Part shown: positions 16,618 to 26,272 of the stretch, piece after piece
How the letters are laid out: each line of letters opens with the position of its first letter
Numbering within the stretch: the stretch's first letter is position 1
Source of the DNA: Arcicella sp034519515
GTDB taxonomy: Bacteria > Bacteroidota > Bacteroidia > Cytophagales > Spirosomataceae
Reading direction: 5' to 3'
DNA: 64,000 nt
Assembly: GCA_034519515.1 (NCBI GenBank)
Contig: JAXHOK010000006.1
Coordinates: forward strand, 248,001-312,000
Notes under the pieces: model-generated
The model's input: the letters and a program-made list of their open reading frames with translations, nothing else
What the model was told of the DNA's origin: nothing
Databases searched by the model: none
Translations under genes and position numbers: made by a program

Positions 16618-18273
16618 ATGAATATACGTAAGTTGCCATCAGCCAGCAAAGCCTTTAAGTATCCATTACTCATTAAAAGTATTTTAGCATATTCTACTAT
16701 GCTCGAACCTGAGAATGAAATTGTGTATAAAGATCAGGTTCGATATAATTATTTTGAATTGAATCGTAGAGTAAGAAAACAGGCAAATGTTTTTAAAAAA
16801 ATGGGCTTAGATGGTGGACAAACCATTGCAGTCTTGGACTATGATTCACACCGATATTTAGAATGTTTTTTCGGAATCCCGATGACGGGCAATGTTCTTC
16901 ATACCATCAATTGGCGACTGTCGGCGGCTCAGATTTTATATACTATCAATCATGCTGAAGATGTTGTAATTATCTGTCATTCAGACTTTTTGCCTCTTTT
17001 GGAGTCAGTGAGAAATGATATGACCACCGTAAAAAGTATCATTGTTTGTGCTGATGGTGGAGAATATCAGAAAACATCTTCCTTGCCAATTGTTGGCGAA
17101 TATGAAGAACTTTTAGCGGAGGCTTCTGACGAATATGATTTTGAAGATTTTGAGGAAGATGCCGTTGCTACTACTTTTTATACCACGGGAACAACTGGTA
17201 ACCCCAAAGGTGTCTATTTTACGCATCGCCAATTGGTTTTGCATACGCTGTCGGTGGCAGTAACTTTTAGTGCTATTGACGGAGCGTGCAGATTCAATAA
17301 TTCGGATGTATATATGCCCCTTACGCCCATGTTTCATGTACACGCATGGGGTTTTCCGTATGTGGCTACGATGTGCAACACAAAACAGGTTTATATCGGA
17401 AAGTTTGACCCAGAGACCGTTTTGAAGTGTTTTGTGAAGGAAAAAGCAACGTTCTCGCATTGTGTGCCAACTATACTTCAAATGTTTGTTACGCATCCCG
17501 CTACGCAAAACATTGACCTCTCGAAATGGAAAGTAGTTATTGGCGGTTCAGCTTTACCTAAAACCTTAGCAAAAGCGGCTTTGGAGCGTGGTGTGGACGT
17601 TATTACGGGTTATGGAATGTCGGAAACTTGTCCGATTCTTTCAACGGTTTATGTGAGTCCGAGAGATAAAATGAACCTCGATATTGATTTCCAGGTGGAT
17701 GTTCGTACACGGTCTGGAACGCCTGCGATGTTTGTGGATATTCGTTTGTTGGATGATGAGGAAAAAGTTGCTCCACGAGACGGAGAAACCATTGGTGAAG
17801 TTACAACTCGCTCGCCTTGGCTTACGCAAGGATATTTTAATGAACCCGAAAAATCAGAAGAACTCTGGCGGGATGGTTGGTTACACACGGGCGATGTGGC
17901 AACCATGCGAGAAGATAATTCCTTGAAAATAACTGATAGAATAAAAGACGTAATCAAAACAGGTGGCGAATGGGTGAGTTCTATTGATTTAGAAAACCTT
18001 ATTGGACAGCATGAATCTGTCATGGAAGTAGCCGTTATTGGAATTCCAGATGTGAAATGGGGTGAACGCCCACACGCTATGATTGTGCTGAGAGAAGGAA
18101 AGACCATGCATCAAGATGACTTAAAGATTTTCATGCAACGCTTTGTAGATGAGCAACTTATCACCGCTTGGACGATTCCAAGTTCGGTAACTTTTGCCTC
18201 TGCTATTCCTAAAACTTCGGTGGGGAAGATTGATAAAAAAGTGATTCGGGCAATGGTACACGGGGAACGGTAA
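16618..18273 (+). CDS. Fatty-acyl-CoA synthetase (AMP-forming)
   Basis: This 551-residue ANL-superfamily enzyme activates a carboxylic acid to acyl-AMP and then acyl-CoA. The P-loop TTFYTTGTTGNPKGVYFTHR (about residues 183-202), the GYGMSETCP motif, the WLHTGDVATM hinge and the C-terminal IKTGGEWVSSIDLEN with KTSVGKIDKK are all present, including the catalytic lysine near the end. Length and motifs fit medium- or long-chain fatty acid ligases. The exact chain length cannot be read. It has its own promoter and a terminator at 18358. Confidence 0.9.
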   Translation: MNIRKLPSASKAFKYPLLIKSILAYSTMLEPENEIVYKDQVRYNYFELNRRVRKQANVFKKMGLDGGQTIAVLDYDSHRYLECFFGIPMTGNVLHTINWRLSAAQILYTINHAEDVVIICHSDFLPLLESVRNDMTTVKSIIVCADGGEYQKTSSLPIVGEYEELLAEASDEYDFEDFEEDAVATTFYTTGTTGNPKGVYFTHRQLVLHTLSVAVTFSAIDGACRFNNSDVYMPLTPMFHVHAWGFPYVATMCNTKQVYIGKFDPETVLKCFVKEKATFSHCVPTILQMFVTHPATQNIDLSKWKVVIGGSALPKTLAKAALERGVDVITGYGMSETCPILSTVYVSPRDKMNLDIDFQVDVRTRSGTPAMFVDIRLLDDEEKVAPRDGETIGEVTTRSPWLTQGYFNEPEKSEELWRDGWLHTGDVATMREDNSLKITDRIKDVIKTGGEWVSSIDLENLIGQHESVMEVAVIGIPDVKWGERPHAMIVLREGKTMHQDDLKIFMQRFVDEQLITAWTIPSSVTFASAIPKTSVGKIDKKVIRAMVHGER

Positions 18274-18330
18274 GCGGTGAACTGTTTTGTTCGTTTTAAT
18301 CCGTTCCCCATGTACCGTTCACCGTTAAAA
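18272..18330. repeat. Short-word repeat hairpin (CGGTGAAC type)
   Basis: GGGGAACGGTAAGCGGTGAAC on the left (in two words) faces CCGTTCCCCATGTACC and GTTCACCGTT on the right. The left arm overlaps the last codons of the synthetase gene. Confidence 0.65.
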
Positions 18331-18357
18331 TGATTTTATATAAATGCTTGATTACCT

Positions 18358-18389
18358 AAACCTTGTTCAGATTCTGAGCAAGGTTTTTT
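18358..18389 (+). terminator. Terminator of the acyl-CoA synthetase gene
   Basis: AAACCTTGTTCAG and CTGAGCAAGGTTTTTT form a stem with a T run. Confidence 0.85.
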
Positions 18390-18441
18390 GTTAGCTCTTT
18401 CATTAATCAAAAAAAATATTGCCCAAAAATCAATTATGCCC

Positions 18442-18449
18442 TATCTTTG
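18442..18449 (+). promoter_or_regulatory. TATCTTTG -7 element of a short transcript
   Basis: An exact TAnnTTTG match, with TTG about 20 bases upstream, followed about 130 bases later by a terminator. Confidence 0.55.
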
Positions 18450-18455
18450 CAGTCA

Positions 18456-18580
18456 AATTAGAAAATACAGAATTTAGATGAACAAAAAATGGAAAATAGC
18501 CGAAGATGTACCCTCACAAAAGGGCGTTTTTCTGTTCTAATAATATTGTAGGAGGTCAAGTATTTTGACCTCTTTTTTTG
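18456..18580 (+). ncRNA. Candidate small RNA or leader-peptide transcript
   Basis: A promoter at 18442 and a strong terminator (AGGTCAAGTATTTTGACCT plus T8, about 18553-18580) define a transcript of about 120 bases with no long ORF. It contains a 20-codon ORF (18478-18540, MNKKWKIAEDVPSQKGVFLF) and a small hairpin CCCT...AGGG inside it. It is either a structured RNA or a leader peptide whose downstream gene has been lost. A MITE begins 3 bases after the T run. Confidence 0.45.
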
Positions 18581-18583
18581 TAA

Positions 18584-18747
18584 GAAGCCGTTTTAAAATA
18601 TCTTACGACAAATTTTGATTGTCTTATTCTGACTATCGAAACCATATTTTTTACACAAGATACGCTGTATATTCCTTAAAAAAATATGATTCCGCTACTC
18701 AAAAAATACAATCAGACTTTATTCAGAATATATTTTAAAACGGCTTC
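18584..18747 (+). mobile_element. 164-bp MITE, copy 1
   Basis: The ends are terminal inverted repeats GAAGCCGTTTTAAAATAT / ATATTTTAAAACGGCTTC, flanked by a TAA/TAA 3-bp target duplication (18581-18583, 18748-18750). It has no ORF, and the interior is itself an imperfect palindrome. It lies between the small transcript and the PBECR-like gene. Confidence 0.9.
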
Positions 18748-18776
18748 TAAGAAAATTAACCACAAATTGAAAAATA

Positions 18777-19223
18777 ATGATTTCTGATTTATCAGATTTG
18801 ATAGAGTACGCCTTTTCCGATGAAACTAATAAATTGAAAACCATCAAATTGTACGATTTAGAAAAAGATGAAATTAGATTTTTGGAGAAACTGTTACTAA
18901 TAACTTTGTCAGATTTCAAACATACGGTCGATAATTACGCAATTATTCGTACGCACAATAAACACGGACAAGAAAGTAAAGAAATTAGTCGTGGACAAAT
19001 AGCAGTTTTAAGAAGTGATTATTTATTGGTTCCTAAAATTATTACAGAACCAGACAAGGTTTCGATAGGTGAAAAAAGTGGTATTGGAACAGATTTAATT
19101 ATTCACGAAAAAGAGATAAACGGAGTAGTTTACTTTTATGTTGAAGAAGTAAGGAAAAAGCGTAAAAGTTTGGCAATGAAAACGTTATATAAAAGAAAAG
19201 CCTCTACCAAAGTAGGGGTTTAG
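18777..19223 (+). CDS. PBECR-like (barnase/EndoU/colicin-type) RNase domain protein
   Basis: The 148-residue protein has a C-terminal domain with RTHNKHGQE (His60, His63), ISRGQIAVLRSDYLLVPKIITEPD and YVEEVRKKRKSLAMKTLYKRK. This order is what I recall for phage-linked barnase/EndoU/colicin E5-D/RelE-like (PBECR) nucleases. These usually form the toxic tip of larger phage or polyvalent proteins. Here the domain is nearly alone, starting 27 bases after a MITE, with no clear ribosome site. It may be a remnant of a longer gene or a solitary toxin. No immunity gene is visible next to it. Confidence 0.55.
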   Translation: MISDLSDLIEYAFSDETNKLKTIKLYDLEKDEIRFLEKLLLITLSDFKHTVDNYAIIRTHNKHGQESKEISRGQIAVLRSDYLLVPKIITEPDKVSIGEKSGIGTDLIIHEKEINGVVYFYVEEVRKKRKSLAMKTLYKRKASTKVGV

Positions 19224-19334
19224 TAATCAAACAAGCGCCATGTACTTATGAAAAGGTCACGCATACGTCCGAAACGTTCTGTTTAGATGGCACAAATTTA
19301 ATATAATACAAATCAAATAAAAGCAAGGATATAA

Positions 19335-20432
19335 ATGAAAGTAACACAGAGCCAACCAGCCATTTTATTGTTAGAAGATGGAACAGTCTTTAGAGGAAAT
19401 GCCCTCGGGAAAATTGGGACGAGTGGCGGAGAAATATGCTTTAATACGGGCATGACAGGTTATCAGGAGATTTACACTGATCCTTCATATTACGGACAAG
19501 TAGTAGTGAATACCACTTCGCACATTGGTAATTATGGGGTGATGAATGGTTTAGAAGAGGAATCTTCATCGGTTAAGATTTCGGGTATGGTTTGTAATGA
19601 ATTTTCACCGATTCATTCACGCAAAACTTCTGATGATTCACTGCAAAATTACTTTGAAAAGGCTAATATCGTTGGTATTTCGGGCGTGGACACTCGCCAA
19701 ATTGTACGTCACATCCGTGAGGCGGGCGTAATGAATTGTATTATTTCTTCGGAGATTTTGGATGTTAAAGAACTCAAAAAAGAATTGGCAAAAGTGCCAC
19801 CGATGGAAGGTTTAGAATTGTCTTCGGAAGTGTGTACGCAAGAGGAATATTTCTTGGGAAATCCAGAAGCAGAAAAGAAAGTGGCAGTATTGGATTTGGG
19901 CGTAAAAACAAGTATTTTGAGCAACCTTACCGACAGAGGGTGTTATTTAAAAGTATTTCCAGCCAAAACAACGTTTGAAACCATGAAGGCTTGGAATCCA
20001 GATGGTTACTTCATTTCAAATGGTCCAGGAGACCCTGCTGTGATGCCTTACGCTGTGGAAACTGTTAAGCAAATTGTGGATAATAATAACCCAACTTTTG
20101 GTATCTGTTTGGGGCATCAAATATTGGCTCAGGCTTCGGGATTATCCACTTTCAAGATGAAAAACGGACACCGTGGGCTGAATCATCCTGTGAAAAATTT
20201 GATTACAGGTTTATCAGAAATTACCTCACAAAATCATGGTTTTGCCGTGAGAATGGAGGAACTGGAAGCCGCTGAAAACGTGGAATTAACCCATATTAAT
20301 TTGAACGATAAATCAGTGGAAGGCATCCGTAGAAAAGATAAACCTGCCTTCTCGGTTCAACATCACCCAGAGGCATCACCTGGTCCGCACGATTCACGTT
20401 ATTTGTTTGATAATTTTGTGGCAATGCTTTAA
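19335..20432 (+). CDS. carA: Carbamoyl-phosphate synthase small subunit
   Basis: CarA hydrolyses glutamine and passes ammonia to CarB for arginine and pyrimidine synthesis. The 365-residue product has the N-terminal CPSase domain (LLEDGTVFRGNALGKIGTSG, NTGMTGYQEIYTDPSY) and the class I glutamine amidotransferase domain with GNGPGDP-like SNGPGDP, the nucleophile loop FGICLGHQILA and QHHPEASPGPHDS at the end. carB is not in the window. Confidence 0.96.
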   Translation: MKVTQSQPAILLLEDGTVFRGNALGKIGTSGGEICFNTGMTGYQEIYTDPSYYGQVVVNTTSHIGNYGVMNGLEEESSSVKISGMVCNEFSPIHSRKTSDDSLQNYFEKANIVGISGVDTRQIVRHIREAGVMNCIISSEILDVKELKKELAKVPPMEGLELSSEVCTQEEYFLGNPEAEKKVAVLDLGVKTSILSNLTDRGCYLKVFPAKTTFETMKAWNPDGYFISNGPGDPAVMPYAVETVKQIVDNNNPTFGICLGHQILAQASGLSTFKMKNGHRGLNHPVKNLITGLSEITSQNHGFAVRMEELEAAENVELTHINLNDKSVEGIRRKDKPAFSVQHHPEASPGPHDSRYLFDNFVAML

Positions 20433-20517
20433 ACGGTCAAAGGTGAACGGTACACGGGGAACGGTGGATATATTCCAAAACCGTTCTCCGTTTACCCTCT
20501 TTCCCCGTTTACCGAAA
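20431..20517. repeat. Short-word repeat hairpin (CGGTGAACGGT type)
   Basis: GGTGAACGGTACACGG and GGAACGGTGG on the left face CCGTTCTCCGTTTACC and CCCCGTTTACC on the right. It fills the whole gap between carA and the next convergent gene. Confidence 0.7.
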
Positions 20518-21942
20518 CTATGCAACAGGTAACTCGCAGGGATAGCCAAACAGACAATTTTCTTTAATCAATTTTACGACGGGTAAAGGCACTAATTCCT
20601 CCCAACCAGCTTCTCCCGACTGGATTAATTCGAGAACATCATCAGTTTTAATGGTCAATAAGTTTTTGTCGTAATTCTGAATATCGGCAAATTTATCGTT
20701 GTCTTTCATGTACTGAAAAAGCCCTTTTAAGTGAGCAGGTGGTGTGAAGACTTCGCTCGTTACAAAATGCCCATCATCGCTGAGAGTTGGGTGCAGATAT
20801 AGTTTTATTTTAGGAGCAAAAAGGGCTGAAAATGCCGCCAAAATGCCCCCTGAAATCTTTTGGTAGTGTTTTTCCTCGAAAATATATTCCAAATTGGGCA
20901 TTCCCAAAATCAAGCCCATTCGCAGTTTTGTGAAACCTCCCAAGTATTCAACGAGTCGATAATATTCATGGAAATTGGAAATTAAAACGGTTTGTCCTAA
21001 CGTGCAAAGTATGTCCACACGGTCTAAAAAATCCTTTTCGTTGATTTGTTCATTGCCTCCTTGCAGGTTTTTGAGGGTTAATTCAGCTAATAAAACCACC
21101 TTATCATCGTCCACATCTGGTTCGCTTTCAAACTGCTTCAAACCCTTTTTTATCATATCCAAAGATACATTCGTAACAGGTCTGAACCGCCCCCTAACTG
21201 CCACAATATGCCGCTTATAAAATGCCTCGGAAGGTTGCATAACGTTCCCATCTGGACCAAACAGAGCAGCATTCGTAAATCCATTTCTCACCAAATGCAA
21301 AGACATCAAACGGTTATCGACATTCTTGAAATCATTGCCACTGAACCGAATCATATCAATTTCGATACGGTCGGGCGAGAGGTCGTCCATCAACGATTGA
21401 AGTAAAACATCAGGTTGTTCATGGTAAAAAAAACAGCCATACATCAGATTTACGCCAATCACACCCAAGGCTTGCTGTTGGAGGACATTGTCGTTATCCT
21501 TCATCCTAACGTGAATCACCACATCGTTGGGTTGTCCGTTGGGTTCAAGCTGAAAACGAAGTCCAATCCAACCGTGCGGGTCATTCGTTTTTTGATAGTT
21601 GAGGGCAGAGACGGTATCAGCAAAAGCGAAAAAAGTACGTTCTGCCGCAATTTCCGTGAGGCGAACATTCAATAATTTGTACTCACGGTTCAACATTTTC
21701 ATCAAACGAGCCTCTACTACATACCGCCCCGAAGCCTCTTCTCCATAAATAGCATCCGAAAAAGCCATATCATAAGCAGAAATGGTTTTGGCAATAGTTC
21801 CCGATGCTCCGCCCGACTTAAAAAAATTGGCTGCCACGTCTTGTCCAGCCCCAATTTCAGCAAACGAACCATAAATCCGAGGGTCGAGATTTATTTTTAA
21901 AGCCTTTTGTTTTGTCCCTAAATTTTTATCGTAACTGATCAT
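20518..21942 (-). CDS. Conserved protein of unknown function, about 475 residues
   Basis: I set the start at the ATG at 21942 (MISYDKNLG). The product contains INLDPRIYGSFAEIGAGQDV, FFKSGGASGTIAKTISAYDM, FADTVSALNYQ and GVNLMYGCFFY. I recall close relatives across Bacteroidota and cyanobacteria, sometimes labelled nicotinamide-nucleotide adenylyltransferase, but I see no nucleotidyl-transferase motif that justifies this. The protein is soluble with no signal peptide. No function is assigned. Confidence 0.8.
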   Translation of the reverse strand: MISYDKNLGTKQKALKINLDPRIYGSFAEIGAGQDVAANFFKSGGASGTIAKTISAYDMAFSDAIYGEEASGRYVVEARLMKMLNREYKLLNVRLTEIAAERTFFAFADTVSALNYQKTNDPHGWIGLRFQLEPNGQPNDVVIHVRMKDNDNVLQQQALGVIGVNLMYGCFFYHEQPDVLLQSLMDDLSPDRIEIDMIRFSGNDFKNVDNRLMSLHLVRNGFTNAALFGPDGNVMQPSEAFYKRHIVAVRGRFRPVTNVSLDMIKKGLKQFESEPDVDDDKVVLLAELTLKNLQGGNEQINEKDFLDRVDILCTLGQTVLISNFHEYYRLVEYLGGFTKLRMGLILGMPNLEYIFEEKHYQKISGGILAAFSALFAPKIKLYLHPTLSDDGHFVTSEVFTPPAHLKGLFQYMKDNDKFADIQNYDKNLLTIKTDDVLELIQSGEAGWEELVPLPVVKLIKENCLFGYPCELPVA

Positions 21943-22010
21943 GTATCTATGTTTCCAAGGTTTAAACAAAAATACCGCCTGATGATTGTCAAACGGTATT
22001 TGAATATTAT

Positions 22011-23012
<1,002 letters not shown>

Positions 23013-23065
23013 GTAGTGGTTGTTGTGGTAAAATTATTCTCAACGATACGGCTATTATAATTCCG

Positions 23066-23911
23066 CTATAATTTATGAAACAAAGTCAATCCAGCAATCG
23101 GACTTTCCATAATTATTCCCGCCGTGCAACCTTTTTCCGTTGCTACTCGTCTGAGAATATCAGAGTAGTAAAATGCTACTGAACCTGTGAAATGGATTTT
23201 GTATTGTTGATAATCAGGGTATTTTAAAATGTATTTATCGAAGAATAAACCAAAGGCGTTGCTTACCAATTGATACAAAAATGGATGCTGGCGATTATCA
23301 AAAATAAATTTGGAGAACGTAGCAAAATACCGATTTGGAAAAGGTTTTTGATAAGCATTTTCAATGATTTCTAAACGGTCTTTTTCGCCAAAACGTTTGT
23401 TGAATTTTGTGCGCAGTTCCTCAGGTAATTCTTTATGTAAATAACTTAAAATCAGTTGTTTTCCCAAATATCCGCCTGAGCCTTCATCTCCCAGCCAAAA
23501 GCCCAATGGAGGAACTTGAAAAACAATTTTATCACCATCATAAAAACATGAATTTGAACCCGTACCCAAAATGCACGCAATCCCTGATTCACGCCCACAC
23601 AAGGCACGAGCCGCCGCCAGCATATCCGAATCCGCTTCGATGGTTTGAACATGAGGGAAAACCGAGCGGATAGATTCTTTTATTACCTCGGACTTTTCGT
23701 CATTGGTGATGCCCGTTCCGTAATAATATACTTCCAAAATAGAAATATCAAGGAGATTTGGCAGAAGATTTTTGCGTAATTCTTCGGCAATGTTTTCAGC
23801 GTTTTGGTAGTAAGGATTAAAGCCAACGGTTTTATATTGAGAGATTTGACCGTCGGGCGAAATAACCCGCCAGTCGGTTTTTGTTGAGCCACTTTCTGCG
23901 ATTAGTTTCAT
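23066..23911 (-). CDS. N-acetylglucosamine-kinase-like BadF/BadG family ATPase
   Basis: The 281-residue product has the ASKHA-fold phosphate loop MKLIAESGSTKTDWRV at the start, GTGSNSCFYDGD, and LGDEGSGGYLGKQL, all typical of the eukaryotic-like N-acetylglucosamine kinases of Bacteroidota. It probably phosphorylates a free amino sugar from cell-wall or chitin turnover. No sugar-use operon is next to it. The substrate is inferred from the family. Confidence 0.8.
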   Translation of the reverse strand: MKLIAESGSTKTDWRVISPDGQISQYKTVGFNPYYQNAENIAEELRKNLLPNLLDISILEVYYYGTGITNDEKSEVIKESIRSVFPHVQTIEADSDMLAAARALCGRESGIACILGTGSNSCFYDGDKIVFQVPPLGFWLGDEGSGGYLGKQLILSYLHKELPEELRTKFNKRFGEKDRLEIIENAYQKPFPNRYFATFSKFIFDNRQHPFLYQLVSNAFGLFFDKYILKYPDYQQYKIHFTGSVAFYYSDILRRVATEKGCTAGIIMESPIAGLTLFHKL

Positions 23912-23942
23912 TTTGAGTTTAAAGTTTACGAGTGCAAAGGTT

Positions 23943-24105
23943 AGGAACAGGAATTAAATAAGTTGTTCAAGTTTTAGGAAGGTATTTTTGAATCAATCAA
24001 GGCGGAAAAACCGCAATCTAACAGCGTTAAATGAGGATTTTTCTAACGAAGAGTGATTCAAAAAGAGCAAGTAGAGATGGACAAGTTATTTAATTCCAGT
24101 TCCCT
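23943..24105. repeat. Structured inverted repeat, family B copy 1
   Basis: The outer arms GGAACAGGAATTAAATAAG and CTTATTTAATTCC-type sequences pair. The inside has AATCAAGGCGGAAAAACCGC, AGCGTTAAATGAGGATTT and GAAGAGTGATTCAAAAA. A second copy with the same core words lies at 56381-56572. Confidence 0.7.
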
Positions 24106-24118
24106 ATGAACTTTTTAC

Positions 24119-24352
24119 TCAAATATTTGTCAAAATCCCAACCATTTCAAATTTTGAAAAAACAGTTTCAGTATGGGGGGCATCAGCCAATTCATCAGTG
24201 AGGTCTTGACCCGCCCAATGTTCGTAGTGTTTGCCGTTTTTCCATAATCTTGAAACTGAAACATCGTATATTTTTCCACGGAAGGCAACCCAGATTTCGT
24301 CACGGTCTTGTCCGTTGCGGAGGGCTAATTGATTTTTTGTGTATTCTTTCAT
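24119..24352 (-). CDS. Cytochrome b5-like heme-binding protein
   Basis: I set the start at the ATG at 24352 (MKEYTKNQLALRNG); the longer ORF runs into a short-word repeat. The 77-residue product has WVAFRGKIYDVSVSRLW, then GKHYEHWAGQDLT and a HTE pair, matching the cytochrome b5 heme/steroid-binding fold, with a His in each half as likely heme ligand. It has no signal or membrane anchor, so it would be cytoplasmic. The partner is unknown. Confidence 0.8.
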   Translation of the reverse strand: MKEYTKNQLALRNGQDRDEIWVAFRGKIYDVSVSRLWKNGKHYEHWAGQDLTDELADAPHTETVFSKFEMVGILTNI

Positions 24353-24356
24353 AGTA

Positions 24357-24485
24357 TTAATTTGGCAATTTGGTAATTTGAAAATAAAAAAAGATAATAT
24401 GCTGATTTTCAATAATATAATAAATTTAGCGTTTATAAATTACCAAATTTTCAAATTACTAAATTTTCAAATTAAGACATTAAAC
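24357..24485. repeat. Short-word repeat hairpin (GGCAATTTGGTAATTTG type)
   Basis: TTTGGCAATTTGGTAATTTG on the left faces AATTACCAAATTTTC and AAATTACTAAATTTTC on the right, with an AT-rich loop of about 55 bases. It lies between divergent genes. Confidence 0.65.
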
Positions 24486-24543
24486 TTGTACTTTTCAATT
24501 TATTTTATCATTTTTAACTTTTAAAACAACAAAAACAAAAATT

Positions 24544-25020
24544 ATGAGAAAATTAATTCTTTCCTTGCCTATATTTTTCGCCTTCATGATGGTGCTTTCA
24601 GGATGCGGAAAAACCGTCGTTGATCCAACTCCAACCGAATTATTGACTAAAACCTGGTCTGTGAATGTTGCCAAGCATGACGGAACACAGGTATATCAAA
24701 AAAGTGCAACCACAAATATTGATGCTGGTTATACAAATTATAGGTTAGCATTGACGGGAACTGGCACGAACCTTTCGGCATCTTTGACTGCGAAAGATAA
24801 CACAACTTTTACGGGTACATGGGCACTTTCTTCCGATAACAAAACTTTAACATTATCAGGCTTGAAAAATAGTGCAGGAGTTCCTCCAACGGGTACAACG
24901 GGTACTATTGTTTACAACGTTATCGGCACGATTACGGCAACTGCTGTAACCTTTGAATCAGCGGCAAAAGACTTGAAAGCGGGTAATTCAACGGTGAATT
25001 TACAATTAGTGAATCCATAA
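24544..25020 (+). CDS. Lipoprotein with lipocalin-like beta-rich domain
   Basis: A signal peptide with lipobox LSGC (Cys21) precedes about 137 residues rich in Thr, Ser and Gly with alternating hydrophobic strands (TKTWSVNVAKHDG, TFTGTWALSSDNKTLTLSG). This layout is common in Bacteroidota lipocalin-like lipoproteins. It is probably anchored in the outer membrane. No active site is visible. A terminator follows at 25042. Confidence 0.75.
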   Translation: MRKLILSLPIFFAFMMVLSGCGKTVVDPTPTELLTKTWSVNVAKHDGTQVYQKSATTNIDAGYTNYRLALTGTGTNLSASLTAKDNTTFTGTWALSSDNKTLTLSGLKNSAGVPPTGTTGTIVYNVIGTITATAVTFESAAKDLKAGNSTVNLQLVNP

Positions 25021-25041
25021 ACCAAATACAAATAAATTACT

Positions 25042-25073
25042 GAAAGCCGTTCCACAAAGGACGGCTTTTTTTG
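25042..25073 (+). terminator. Terminator of the lipoprotein gene
   Basis: AAAGCCGTTC and GGACGGCTTTTTTT form a stem with a T run. Confidence 0.85.
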
Positions 25074-25124
25074 TGAACATATAGATTAGGATAGCGAGGA
25101 TAGAAAGTTTAAGAAAGCAAAATA

Positions 25125-25160
25125 ACGCTCACTCAATCACTCAATCACTTAATCACTCCG
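25125..25160. repeat. Short-word direct repeat (CACTCAATCACTCAAT type)
   Basis: CACTCAATCACTCAATCACTT repeats an 8-9 base word (three to four times) just upstream of the thiL promoter. No matching complement is close by. Confidence 0.55.
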
Positions 25161-25168
25161 TAACTTTG
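25161..25168 (+). promoter_or_regulatory. TAACTTTG -7 element only 4 bases before the thiL ATG
   Basis: An exact TAnnTTTG match. Transcription would start at about the ATG, so the thiL mRNA should be leaderless. Confidence 0.55.
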
Positions 25169-25172
25169 TGGT

Positions 25173-26201
25173 ATGAATACAAGAACAGAACTTAGCACAA
25201 TTGGCGAATTTGGCTTGATTAATCTTATCAAAGCAAAATTTCCTATCAATAATCAAGAAACAATAAAAGGAATTGGCGATGATGCCGCCGTGATGGACAC
25301 CGCTGGCAAGGAATTAGTGGTTTCAACGGATTTATTGCTGGAAGGAATCCACTTCGATTTGTCCTATTCTCCTTTGAAATTGTTGGGGTATAAATCAGTA
25401 GCCGTCAATGTGTCGGATATTGCGGCAATGAACGCCATTCCCAAGCAAATTACGGTCAGTTTGGGGCTTTCAAATCGGGTCTCGGTGGAGGCTATCGAAG
25501 AACTTTACGAAGGGGTAAAAGCTGCCTGTGATGAATACAAGGTTGATTTAGTGGGTGGAGATACCTCTGCTTCACGTTCGGGATTGGTGATTTCGATAAC
25601 AGCTTTGGGCTTGGCAGAAAAGCAAAATATCGTGTATAGAAACACCGCAAAAGCTAACGATATTGTTTGCGTTTCGGGCGATTTGGGGGCGGCTTTAATG
25701 GGCTTGCAAGTCTTGGAAAGAGAGAAACAAGTCTTCCTTTCAAATCCTGATATGCAACCACAATTGGATAAAGACAAGGATTATGTTATTGAAAGGCAAC
25801 TGAAACCCAAAGCCAGAATGGACGTGATTTATGAATTGCGAGATTTGGGCGTTGTGCCAACTTCAATGATTGATATTTCGGACGGATTAGCTTCTGAGTT
25901 ATTGCATTTAGCCAAGAATTCAAAAGTGAATGCTGTGATTTTTGAAGATAAAATTCCGATTGATGACCAAACCTATTTAGTAGCTACTGAGCTGAATTTC
26001 AGTCCAATGACTGCTGCATTGAATGGAGGAGAAGACTACGAATTACTCTTCACGGTAAAACAAGATGATTATGAAAAAATCAAGAATATGAACGATATTA
26101 ATATCATCGGTTATATGACCAATGATGTGCAGGAATCAAGCATGATGATGAAATCTGGAACGATGGTGAAGATTACGGCTCCTGGGTATGAGCATTTTTA
26201 A
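25173..26201 (+). CDS. thiL: Thiamine-monophosphate kinase
   Basis: ThiL makes thiamine diphosphate. The 342-residue product has IGEFGLINLI, IGDDAAVMD (ATP/Mg site), STDLLLEGIHFD, AVNVSDIAAMNAIP, GGDTS and IDISDGLASELLHL, plus NGGEDYELLF near the end. All are conserved in the PurM-like fold of ThiL. The product is cytoplasmic. A hairpin lies downstream. Confidence 0.96.
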   Translation: MNTRTELSTIGEFGLINLIKAKFPINNQETIKGIGDDAAVMDTAGKELVVSTDLLLEGIHFDLSYSPLKLLGYKSVAVNVSDIAAMNAIPKQITVSLGLSNRVSVEAIEELYEGVKAACDEYKVDLVGGDTSASRSGLVISITALGLAEKQNIVYRNTAKANDIVCVSGDLGAALMGLQVLEREKQVFLSNPDMQPQLDKDKDYVIERQLKPKARMDVIYELRDLGVVPTSMIDISDGLASELLHLAKNSKVNAVIFEDKIPIDDQTYLVATELNFSPMTAALNGGEDYELLFTVKQDDYEKIKNMNDINIIGYMTNDVQESSMMMKSGTMVKITAPGYEHF

Positions 26202-26214
26202 TCATTTTTTATAT

Positions 26215-26245
26215 CTTCCCGAAAGTTATTTTTACTTTCGGGAAG
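26215..26245. repeat. Hairpin of the CTTCCCGAAAGT family, copy 1
   Basis: CTTCCCGAAAGT and ACTTTCGGGAAG form a perfect 12-bp stem with a TATTTTT loop after thiL. Two more copies are at 56745 and 56791. Confidence 0.8.
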
Positions 26246-26272
26246 TTGAACTTTAAACTACCCATTTGTTCT

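Noticed and set aside
26215..26245. A rho-independent terminator for thiL
   Set aside because: The stem is strong but no T run follows, and the same hairpin occurs elsewhere as a repeat.
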